Source: SYIM01 sp041182885
Lineage (GTDB): Bacteria > Pseudomonadota > Gammaproteobacteria > Burkholderiales > Burkholderiaceae_E
DNA length: 48,566 nucleotides
Assembly (NCBI GenBank): GCA_049423065.1
Contig: JBMSQB010000029.1
Coordinates: 1 to 48,566 of the forward strand
Direction: 5' to 3'
Every line of letters begins with the position of its first letter. Within the stretch, counting starts at the first letter, position 1. Below are positions 46,401 through 48,566 of this stretch, piece by piece. A program made the position numbers and the translations under genes. Below the pieces are notes generated by a model. It was not told the DNA's origin. It saw nothing but the letters and a program-made list of their open reading frames with translations, and ran no database searches.

Positions 46401-48566
46401 GGCGGTCAGGGTGTAGGCGGTTGCAGAGGCGGTCCCATTGAACAGGATCCGGTTGGCAGCCGTGAGGTAGGTGCTGACCGCCGAGGCGGTTCCGGTGAGG
46501 GTGAGCGTCGCAGTGCCGCTGCCGCTGACGGTTACCTCGTTTGAAAGACCGTTTCCTGCGGTGCTCGACAGCAAGGGCGTGGCACCGGCGGGTCCACCGC
46601 GAACTGCCAGCACCATGGTCACGATGTCGGTACCGGTTCCCACCGCATTGGAGAACCGGAGCTCGCCATTGGTGGCCGGGGTGGTGAACGACGAGGGAAC
46701 ATTGAGCGTGGGGGCCGCCGCAGGCGTGGCCGTACCCGCTGCACCGGTGGTCACCAGCGCAATCTGCGAGGTGGCGGCGGCAGTGACCCGGCTGCCCGTT
46801 GCAGTCTGAGCAGACACGGCGAGCGTGTAGGGCGTGGCCGTCGCGGTACCGGTGAACAGGATACGGCTGGGGTCATCAAGATAGTCGCTGAGATTGGCCG
46901 CGCTGCCCTTCAAGGTCAGACGGCTGGTGCCAGAACCCTCGACCACCACTGCGCTTCCCGTGGGCGGAACGCTGGTGAGGCTCGCGGTCGAGCCAGCCGC
47001 GCCGCCCCCCACCGCGAGCACGACGGTAATCGAGCCGCTGCCTGTCACCGAATTGGCGGGGAACCGGATCTCGCCGTTGGTTGGCAGTGCGGTGATGGTG
47101 GCCGGAACCGCGAGCGTGGGCGCGGTGCTGCCGGTCGCGCTGCCCGCAGCGCCGAGCAGGACACTGGTGACTGCCGCGTCCGCTGTCGCAGCGGTCTGAA
47201 CCACTGCCGCATTCACGGTCTGCGCCGAGAACTTCAGCGAATAGGGTGTCCCCGAGGCTGCGCCATTGAACCGGATCCGGTCGGCGGCCTTGAGGTAGGT
47301 GTTCACGTCGGCAACCGTTCCGCTCAGTGTCAGCACCGAGGTGCCCGAACCGCTCACCGTGACGCCATTCGATACGCCATTGCCAGCGGACGAGGTCAGT
47401 GACGGGTTGGTCACAGACGGGTGGCTGACCGCGAGTGCAATCGTGACGCTGCCGGAACCGCTGACCGCATCACCCGACAACCTGATTTCGCCATTGCTCG
47501 ACAGCACCGTAAAGGCCGCCGGCACCTGCAAGGTGGGGGCCGTGGAGGCAGCAGCAAGCGTCGATCCGCTTGATACGCCAAGCTGCACCACTGACAGCGC
47601 AGCCTGCGCCGTCGTCGCAGACTGGACTCCAATGCCGTTCATGCTCTGGGCCGTGAACGTGAGCGCATACGGTGTGGACGAGGCCATGCCGTTGAACACG
47701 ACCCGGTTGGCCGAATCGAGGAAGGCGCTGAGATCGGTAGCCGTGCCGGTCAAGGTCAGACTCGCAGTACCCGATCCGGAGACCGTGACACCGCTGCCGG
47801 TGGTTGAAGTGAGCGTGGGAGCGGGCGCGGGCGAGGCCGGACCGCCGGTCACCGACAGCACCACGGTCAACGTCTCGATTCCGTTGCCCACGGCATTCGC
47901 GAAGCGGATTTCGCCACCAGAGGAAAGGACAGTGAAACTGGCCGGCAGAGACACTGTGGGTGACACGATGGGTGCCGACGCCATGCCCGCCTGGATCAGG
48001 ACGTTGCCCGTACCGTGAGCACTGACCGCGGTGCCATCCGCCGCTGCGGTACCGTCACCCAGGGTGATGGTGCCTGAAGTGGTTCTGAGAACAATCGAGC
48101 CATTCGCACCCGTTGTGCGGATGTCGCTCTGGGCCGCATCGGTGCTGTTCGTGGTGAAGGTGGAGGCATCAGCCTTCACGCGATTCACCGACAGACCCAC
48201 GTCCCCGACGACCAGATCGTTGGCCTCGAGCAGCCAGATGCCGCCGGCCGCCGCGCGCGCGCTCAGCGTACCGGTGGTGATCTCCAGATGGTTCACCAGA
48301 TCGGCGATCGCCGTGCCGGCTGACAGGCGGAGCAGCCCGGTGACAATGTCCTGATCGGTGTCGTTTGCGCTGGTCACGAGCGCGTCAGCATCGACAATCG
48401 CGCCCGACCCGGCCGTAATACCCACCGCACCATCGACGACGATGTCGCCAACCGTCACCGTCGTACCGGCAACCAGCCGGGCGGTCGCAGTCGACCCCGA
48501 GCTGCGGAACTCGCTGGATGCATGCTGCGTGATCGCGCCCGATTCCGCCCAGACGTCGATGCTGCC
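25404..48566 (-). CDS. Giant repetitive beta-helix-type surface protein, C-terminal 7720 residues (start beyond right edge)
   Basis: One frame is open from the right edge to the TGA at 25404, including the last 108 nt, so the protein exceeds 7720 residues. Low-Cys, Ala/Gly/Ser/Thr/Val-rich repeats suggest an elongated beta-helix/beta-sandwich adhesin like filamentous haemagglutinin-type or cadherin-like giant proteins. In order: GSIDVWAE-type helix repeats; 14 tandem units with the VSGSGTxTLTLTGTA core; one helix unit; two more SGSG units; three ~730-750-bp then five ~775-bp helix repeats; a non-repetitive part around 33100-32250; many short AAQAxGR...GxGxVxxTGLG repeats; then a long less regular beta-rich region. 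The C-terminus ends GASAYEYWSDDDELSI, with no LPXTG, PEP-CTERM, RTX or autotransporter barrel seen. The secretion signal, if N-terminal, is outside the window. It heads a same-strand cluster containing the export genes. Confidence 0.93.
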   Translation of the reverse strand, partial: GSIDVWAESGAITQHASSEFRSSGSTATARLVAGTTVTVGDIVVDGAVGITAGSGAIVDADALVTSANDTDQDIVTGLLRLSAGTAIADLVNHLEITTGTLSARAAAGGIWLLEANDLVVGDVGLSVNRVKADASTFTTNSTDAAQSDIRTTGANGSIVLRTTSGTITLGDGTAAADGTAVSAHGTGNVLIQAGMASAPIVSPTVSLPASFTVLSSGGEIRFANAVGNGIETLTVVLSVTGGPASPAPAPTLTSTTGSGVTVSGSGTASLTLTGTATDLSAFLDSANRVVFNGMASSTPYALTFTAQSMNGIGVQSATTAQAALSVVQLGVSSGSTLAAASTAPTLQVPAAFTVLSSNGEIRLSGDAVSGSGSVTIALAVSHPSVTNPSLTSSAGNGVSNGVTVSGSGTSVLTLSGTVADVNTYLKAADRIRFNGAASGTPYSLKFSAQTVNAAVVQTAATADAAVTSVLLGAAGSATGSTAPTLAVPATITALPTNGEIRFPANSVTGSGSITVVLAVGGGAAGSTASLTSVPPTGSAVVVEGSGTSRLTLKGSAANLSDYLDDPSRILFTGTATATPYTLAVSAQTATGSRVTAAATSQIALVTTGAAGTATPAAAPTLNVPSSFTTPATNGELRFSNAVGTGTDIVTMVLAVRGGPAGATPLLSSTAGNGLSNEVTVSGSGTATLTLTGTASAVSTYLTAANRILFNGTASATAYTLTATAQRVSGGVILAATTAQTLLTATSSGSASSTGIAQAFSPLALNVPSAFSALSANGDIRFADAVGDSADTLSIVMAVSGGPANPTPAPALVAAGGSGVTASGSGTGTLTLSGTATALSAYLNTSGGVRFNGQASSTSYALTTTVQSVTAGVVRSARTAVSTLASVETGLSGSATATAMPTLNMPASLMALSANGEVKFADGFGSGTETLTVVLEVSGGPASPTPAPVLSASGSSAVTVVSGSGTNTLTLSGTASALSAYLGSSGGVRFDGQASSTPYALSATVQSLNGPVVQLARTAQATLTSAQLGPTASAGTATASTAPALAVPASLTALASNGDIRITNVLGATPTAETLTLVLSVTGGPSGVSPWLAPAATVSGVTVTGAGTGVLSLTGLAADLNTYLGSTGVRFNGPASATAYDLKVTAQRLGSDGVVRAAATATASLASVQLVSSSSAVLLSAPALSLPGTITALPANGEIRVANALGSGNQTLTVVLSVSGGPAGATPKLSSSEGNVASGSVIVSGSDSNRLTLTGTASSLSAYLNTANRILFNGSATATPYTLTVSAQSLSGDTVRSATTASVQLVTTGSSGTATPATAPVLNLPSNITTLAANGRLQIANLAGSSTTDTVTVVMAVTGGPSGATPKLSSALGNGSAEGVTVTGTDTNTLTLTGTAAAVSTFINIADRIRFNGTASTTSYSLTVTAQSRDGMTVRSAASSVATLTSVATGTAATSGTAQPFAPLTLNMPASFTALSGSGEIRIANAVGTGNDSVTVLLSVSGGPGGATPAPTLSTSGTVSGVTVTGSGTAALTLTGSATSVSSYLNTAGRVLFNGQASSTNYTLSATVQSLTAGVVRSARTAQATLTSVQLITGASGASSLLAAPTLNLPASITTLAANGSIRVALPTTPTLTDGLVGTSTTDTLTVIMAVSGGPSGAVPKLSSALGNGTNEGVTVAGNDSGTLTLTGTAVAISNYVNVAERILFNGPASTTAYALSVTVQSRDGSTVRSAVSSTAALTSVASGNPATTGNATLAGAPTLNLAASLSVPSVGGELRLANLAGTGTESVTVLLSLSGGPASPSPAPTLSTPALVSSISVAGAGTNALTLTGTATAISTFLNTAGNVLFSGQASNTSYTLTATVQSVTAGVVRSARTAQATLTSVLSNIGGSATVLAAPTLNLPASFAASAVNGSIRIPDLTGNATTAVRVVLSVDAGPTGATPTLTSAAGNTLADGVTASGSGSSQLVLSGTAAAISAYLNTTDRIRFNGTASTTPYRLTATVQALADNVVQGASTAHATLTSLAAPVALPTLTVPASFSATNVSGGVHSGEIRMQGVVGGGTETLTVVLSVSGGTLTGALGNVTAQGVAVTGSGTQRLALTGTAKDISDYLNVANRVVFSGASSATPYGLVVTAQSIDTGGTIRSAVTSKAVVLTFTTTNDIVASADIVSAGGSISIVSSRNVTLSGSADVRTVSGGSIDIEAREGEIFQSAASVVSSTGASSSARLLAKTNVTVGDIELVDGKVSISAVTGSIFDSDALIVSGSASLNDADHDISSAQLRLSAGTSVGEAVDHLETSVGRLSARAAGGSIWLLEASDLLIDDVTVTVNRVRSDGTFAGSSLTDALQSDVKTTGADGSIVLRTVAGSITLNDGTASADDTAISAHGSGNVLISLPGLATGSSGSATALASPNLALPASFTTRPTNGELRFGNAVGSGDESLTVLLTVSGGPTGANATLSSSAGNTLADGVTASGSGSATLKLTGTAAALSNYLNTSGRVRFTGQESTTAYQLDVTVQRLNGDVVESTRTATASVTSSATAAVANTGAATAQPALSMSLPADFVVSANNGEIRFANALSAGTDIHTFVLAVQGGPTAAAAALSATAGNGTTAGVTISGSGSAILSLTGTANDLRAFLASADAVRFNGTASNTSAYTLSATVQRSTGNVVRLATTAQATLLAVGDDLIANADISTTSGNVSVIAVRDVRFNGTADIRTGSTGAGSGSIDIASATGSITQSASSVLLSTGADAQARLHAAQNVTAGDIVLAGGKVSITAVSGSVLDADALVASGSASVNDNDQDITAVGVRVDAGTAVGGSVNHLETTAGTLTARAANGGIWVLEADALSIDNVTVTVNRVLTDGAVTSSTVTDAIQSDLRTTGGNGPIVLRSTAGHLTLKDGTAGGTAGAAISAHGSGNVLVQALGAGSNIQIDADIVGTSGNASVIAKGSVAFAADADIRTTSTAAGSGSIDVWAETGSITQHASSVISSAGATATARLRAATSVTVGDIELADGKVSISAVAGSVLDADALVTSGSSSINDADQDITAAAVRLNAGTAIAQSANHLETTAGTLSAVAAAGGIWVLEADALSVDTVTATVNRVLADGSVANSTVTDDAQSDIRTTGANGSIVLRTSAGNLTLNNGTAPGAASTPADEASVVAHGSGNVLLQTLGAGTNIVANADLATASGNISVIAKGSVTLAANADIRTAGGSIDVWAETGSITQDASSLITSTGATAAARLRAATSVTVGDIELPDGKVSITAVAGSVLDADALVTTGGSGANDADQDITASGLRLMTGSAVGDAVNHLETTVATLTALAANGSIWVLEANALSIGDVGLSVNRVLADASVSTADSTDAVQSDLRTTGGNGSIVVRTTAGSLTLTNGTAPGSASTPADLAAVSAHGTGNILLQAQGTDADLLIGAGVNSSTGHITLSASRTVAAGTGTTIATTGAGSVQITAGTGNLTMAADALISSVNGDILLRAGNDVSDQLTLGRVVASNANVGLVSTGSVLDSDTVTSTVDDSTIDVTARGLLISAGKGAGLLAGNSLSLAVNAIETRVETLSARVRGSDGLNLLEADQLIIGDVVSQVDTQQAIQVYAVLSTGLSESVNELTQSDVVTDAINGANGSIVIRTTNGSITLREGTAAFDLDPDAAVVAHGTGNILIQAMGAGAEIVAESNADVQSTRGHVTLSAAESVRLQAGVNVATTQSGSIDLRASAGSVLMAADATLETANGDIRIIAGDGAGDQVAIGVITASAGNLAITTSGSVIDSDTVTAEADDTTVDIVAQGLRVDAGKGFGLLAGNSLSLAVNAIETSVGVLSVVVRGSDGINIQESDALLIGNVSSLVDDTKAVSVQTVAADASTSASAETIQSDVVSLSSAAGGSNGSIVIRTNAGSITLNEGTATTDLDPDAAVVAHGSGNILLQASGTDADIVAQANADVRSSTGHITLKAVRALTLQAGVDVATGGTGTLDILAASGSFTMASTATLATVNGDLRIIAGDDLLDQITLGSVTASGANVSIATTGSVLDSDTVTAQADDSTVDVVALGLRVDAGKGFGLLAGNSLELPVNAIETSVQNLSAVVRGSDGVNLLETDAIAIGNVASQSDATKSVVVQTVGRDGATATASEAAQSDVLTLATNGANGAIVLRTVSGSITLSEGTAANNLIPDAAVIANGSGNVLISAGGSTSDLTLLANADIRSTTGHITLKAGRTISLQTQAEAASTGSGSLDIAASAGSLLMAADAGFTSVNGDIRLAAGNDVGDQIALGVVVAANANVSISTPGSVVDADAVSSGDDTTVDVRALGLRVDAGKGFGLLAGNSLNLAVNAVETTVDTLSVIVRGSDGVNVVETDALAIGNVASLVDSTQAVSVQTVGANATTSASGEATQSDVVTLGTNGANGSIVVRTVAGTLTLSEGSATSDPDSDAAVVANGAGNILLQAGGVGADLIAQANADVQSSTGHITLKAARAVDLQAGTDVLTTGAGSLDLLATGGSFTMAADASLGTVNGDIRIAGGSDVSHRVSVGVIRATNANVSITASGSVLDSDSVTAQADDATVDIEALGLRVDAGKGFGLLAGNSLNLNVNAIETKVAVLSAMVRGSDGMNIRESDGLRIDDVLSLVDADSNPATQFAASVYSVKPDAGTQVATDAAQSDLTTAASEAGGANGTVVLRTASGDLVLEGGSSTGAGSSVTLSGSGGLRLEALAGAIRINSDITSASGHLTMLAGSGISVGSTTAAGVDIRSGGQGSALLDAGSGAVAFDGTASLDMGGNVQLRAGTSITLAALKGASVSLSAAGGAISPAANYAGPVWLITADALKLNAAGQIGTPTAPFALDVGKLAARTGGTGNAGLFLRERNDLVVDSVSAPLKLVGIDGQLTDQSDAGTGDLVVAAGTGAVVLTTDAGSIELREGRLPDVTTPVTDAGTAVSTPGSGNILIRANGTGSTLSIQGDVRSGSGDITLMSEGSLSVGSEAIPGVDIVTGQPAQGVAASTVLMESRAGSVLMRGTSAVGAPGDVLILADQDIALGSVSAEGFSAKAAKGKASVGEGGAPQTTVSELLLTTIGSIGTAASPLRVEGGRLSAQSASGDIYLQSKGELRVVQVGVDVREVQANGSSVMKPTLAQNGIRSTTSAPSTVGIDVEQGNLVIDTGLIRADTVSITTRQGYVVDGNDGSSGNFVDADLDIDARRLVLDAPWLALAQQNKLVLLDAFASRPTLSDGTNAGQFLFGAIGDNDSLAAIEYAVASQAEYESWLYPNKVGNDNGAADIPNLRKYARTLEFVANREPARAITLAAMNNPNRVDDRGELRTTGLKVTGTTVRFETAVVADLIDLDVGPVSGGDKGLLVLNGKLKASGLGGVNFSDRPFDVQVPSTFRVAANPANGLFELGGPALGDVSVRRVDGKLILTREGSTVEIANPESVTFNLRAGEVLTGAADAFSNLRIAGAGSVVLSTVTASQTTQPVLLNLSNIAGSTLTLAVPASVALDAGSNIGQFKVRTASGQTLTLSAAQASGKSINGTGSVIITGLGAGGTAVDLTGVISTGTLLAEAVPGAVLTTATTLNPRFVIQSAGAAGAAQSLTIASGLANGRLIRAAGEVVVTGINGTAVDLTRVQAIGNTALSRRLVIANDTTLAAATDLGSFGVEIAAGRTLTLGAGQASGRTVTGAGSVQINGVDDRTLDFSQVSVSGTRSGALASGVSLVRLDAGTVLSSMVLSVGAGQTLALSAAQATRIATDGGRVVGAGTTRISDLGTVAANLSAIQTTRVEATLSASVSTLAAGTVLGTAIVSIPAGRSLALSAAQLNGARLEGAGTLVLTGPISSSTSLAGAATQTVDLTSAALAATTGAGTEITLSSSSRFVVTPQQLQATKLRGNAANNTLIVDVSGLSFTPDTSGTPTATMLLDMTDSVGGNDTVSFRFGQGGTARVVRLDPASVIKLGQIGNGESNTLESNNGVLDISRVPLANLGGFSRVVVNSALTVSVEQMKQLLDTGGLSEFLGDGVLTVEGAIDREIDLRKIASFQPGGAIKPEIRFANATLSAVKDSSAAGAGIILPPSGSAVQIRLGSQLAPGFDVPGAPIAANASVVVFNGRQLAALATHPDVANIASLTLSGDIVVEGAVNLGAGGPFRSALALVNSSSSINVAAGATLTLSAAQANGAMVGGAGQVRVTGLSQYLAAQGVPSFDGLSAATTVVIDSTMTLPGAVELGHVGLEVSAGATLTVSAAQATGRSINAGTGAQSSLVITGLGGGTVDFTRVASGLASQAQVSSNLTVSSGSLLGPVALALSGGAQVVMSASQASGRAVTGSGSVSLTGLDAAPFNLSAIAVPTSAVIGRSIEVNPASVLGNRLTLQVADDVSLTLTAAQATTGSDSGVAGRSITGNGSVVVTGLGSARVMLNNISVAGTVTAQASASATLDGETNLGGASIRVGAGATLTMTPAQTLVGSGSTTVARDMAGEGALQLAGAAGTAASPTIISGANLSASELTLVVNTHQDLSGVSLGASPIVVNSGATATLGAAQAGGRKVSGNGQVIITALGASPQADLSGVTASTATALISSSTIFKGALGKTQLVISPAVALTINGAIVSGATVTGGGRLIVVTGEIAGPTGNILSPSEALTRFDLSKVAKSITIEARVNSGTELETDSVDIKALGQLAGANDVVQLRPTVDTKGIRLAAASNASSATSLFVNTTDLRTLEVKELVVGSYTGKHTIDVGDLVNAQPIVFNVPLTLQAPVAGGHINLNQQIQGESLKIYGSGATTSLNNDVSMSDDVFIDDRVIVTGGRTIVARTAVPGGTGADGIRITGDVVDGNANGTDSLTLTAGGYDITFNKSVSLNAMTLSNFDDLKFEGDVTIDGGTLDITAGAGDTVRFGGRVTLLNGAKLLVNGAASGTSDMVIFDGGLAIGGTAAAAAVSVTLSNIDQVVLNNAAATAGAAGNFTINNAAEVKLTARSGAGAKTLVEAMRSDGAGLNFGLPQYPAKTGLSSPAAASTMALGSIDLVINAAGTLQFNRGLALLGGSTLDINGGTVEGATNRVIFDGGLRSDVTGARTTQVSIENVTSVDFGALSLPANPAVAATASNLRLSAVVEGGAAGRLSQVEMSFAGNDAQQLLIRPATGQGVVLGAINANAPVSAADTRFDITAAAVRFDQTMSVHSLALRGDAGGLLTIASGAAPGQTVTITTSATSGRAVELAADSTVDIAAAVKLRGSGGEFALSPATPTRAMVIGDLASDPGALRMLARGGFDSALDGFSALVIGSDQQQGSITMGQSGTGLSFADPVVVRVKPDGAVPVRLQNEIRGVSLTIGTGSVVVSSGPLLGFTDRIEFGGTLQVAGSTTLQARTIDFRGGAGSVTAPTSATLTLQPDTRTGAIRLGGNEAAGTFVLDTDSIAALAAGGGRVVVGYDASAGNGGRGDVTVVGSVDVKRPLSVFGGSLSMTAADRLSGNDVQIRLTGNATVSEIRGDTSVAVYSTGGVIQSADAALLNISTRSAGSVPLLVVSGKGPAVGSGQSPLRAAADSVNVMVPAGGVDRVQLANGTTRYLGYDANGRYLMLNVTAGQSKFSPSIYDPQGDNWQQSQLGAAAVAYRATPSATTLLALKSLDTTPVLAPSGGGSAPVLKSLNTNTQAYLQSLGSAERVNVGAAPNWGTARTGDGLLDELFDPLEADRATDPSQLENAWLLGTPSYLPGVTGADTIGASAYEYWSDDDELSI
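28700..32230 (-). repeat. Short repeats with AAQA-G...GSV-ITGLG core in the giant protein
   Basis: About a dozen degenerate units of roughly 60-90 residues share LTLSAAQASGR, then TGxGSVxITGLG, then a VDLTxV-like strand. Examples are LTLSAAQASGKSINGTGSV, LTLGAGQASGRTVTGAGSV and VVMSASQASGRAVTGSGSV. A non-repetitive segment around 30200-31000 interrupts the array. Boundaries are approximate. Confidence 0.75.
34440..38340 (-). repeat. Five tandem ~775-bp (257-261 codon) beta-helix repeats
   Basis: The anchor encoding GSGNILLQA-like residues recurs near 38335, 37564, 36781, 36004 and 35230. The spacings (771, 783, 777 and 774 bp) are all multiples of three. Each unit contains DAGKGFGLLAGNSL, VRGSDGVN, QSDVVTL, NGSIVIRT and STGHITLKA-type segments. 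The last copy diverges. Confidence 0.85.
38340..40535 (-). repeat. Three tandem ~730-750-bp beta-helix repeats
   Basis: Units carry VLDADALVTSGS, NHLETTAGTL, GGIWVLEADALS, VNRVLADG, SDIRTTGANGSIVLRT and GSIDVWAETGSITQ. Anchors near 39814, 39066 and 38335 are 748 and 731 bp apart. Related single units lie at ~41400-42100 and at the right edge (~47990-48566). Confidence 0.82.
40535..41395 (-). repeat. Two SGSG/TLTLTGTA repeat units separated from the main array
   Basis: Two units (ATLKLTGTAAALSNYLNTSG and AILSLTGTANDLRAFLASAD) of the same ~140-residue type as the 14-unit array. They are separated from it by one beta-helix unit at 41400-42100. Confidence 0.82.
42105..47980 (-). repeat. Array of 14 tandem ~420-bp repeats (SGSGTxTLTLTGTA type)
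   Basis: Fourteen units of about 140 residues. Each has LPASFTxLxxNGEIRFANA, then LTVVLSVSGGP, then VTVSGSGTATLTLTGTA, YLNTAxRVLFNGxASSTPY and RSARTAQATLTSV. The SGSGT...LTLTGTxxxxxxYL core resembles a module common in giant cadherin-like bacterial proteins. Copies 5, 10 and 12 share VTAGVVRSARTA almost exactly. Confidence 0.87.

Overview
The window is GC-rich DNA with almost every gene on the minus strand. Codon use, DUF1566 and SapC families, giant repeat adhesins and TolC/HlyD partners suggest a betaproteobacterium (Burkholderiales/Rhodocyclales-like). This placement is an inference from style, as no marker gene is present. Intergenic space is minimal, and I see no tRNA, rRNA, CRISPR array, insertion sequence or phage gene.

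Layout, read in the direction of transcription (right to left). (1) 48566-25404 is the C-terminal 7720 residues of a giant repetitive surface protein whose start lies beyond the right edge. (2) 25366-13329 is a compact cluster: a DUF1566 lipoprotein, a SapC-family protein, a GAF-like/HlyD membrane fusion protein, a PqqD-like/M50 protease/HlyD fusion, a short SecA-like ATPase, a second SapC protein, a rho-independent terminator, then a TolC-like outer-membrane protein and a small HlyD adaptor that overlap by 4 nt. (3) A lone plus-strand gene of unknown function (12779-13318) meets the cluster tail to tail at a 20-bp palindrome. (4) After a 409-bp divergent intergenic region, two minus-strand genes 10 nt apart encode a 2615-residue Ig/cadherin-repeat adhesin and a second repeat protein. 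The second carries a calpain-type (C2) cysteine protease domain and runs off the left edge.

How it may work together (inference). The cluster has outer-membrane, periplasmic and inner-membrane parts like a type I or RND-type export machine, but no ABC transporter or RND pump is visible. The only NTPase is a SecA-like motor lacking the normal SecA C-terminal region, translationally coupled to an M50/HlyD membrane protein. Together with two SapC proteins (SapC is encoded with a type I exporter of S-layer protein in Campylobacter fetus), this suggests a dedicated exporter for giant surface proteins: the 7.7k-residue protein next door and perhaps the two adhesins. This hybrid locus is the main candidate for an undescribed system. 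The calpain-domain adhesin is the second notable item.
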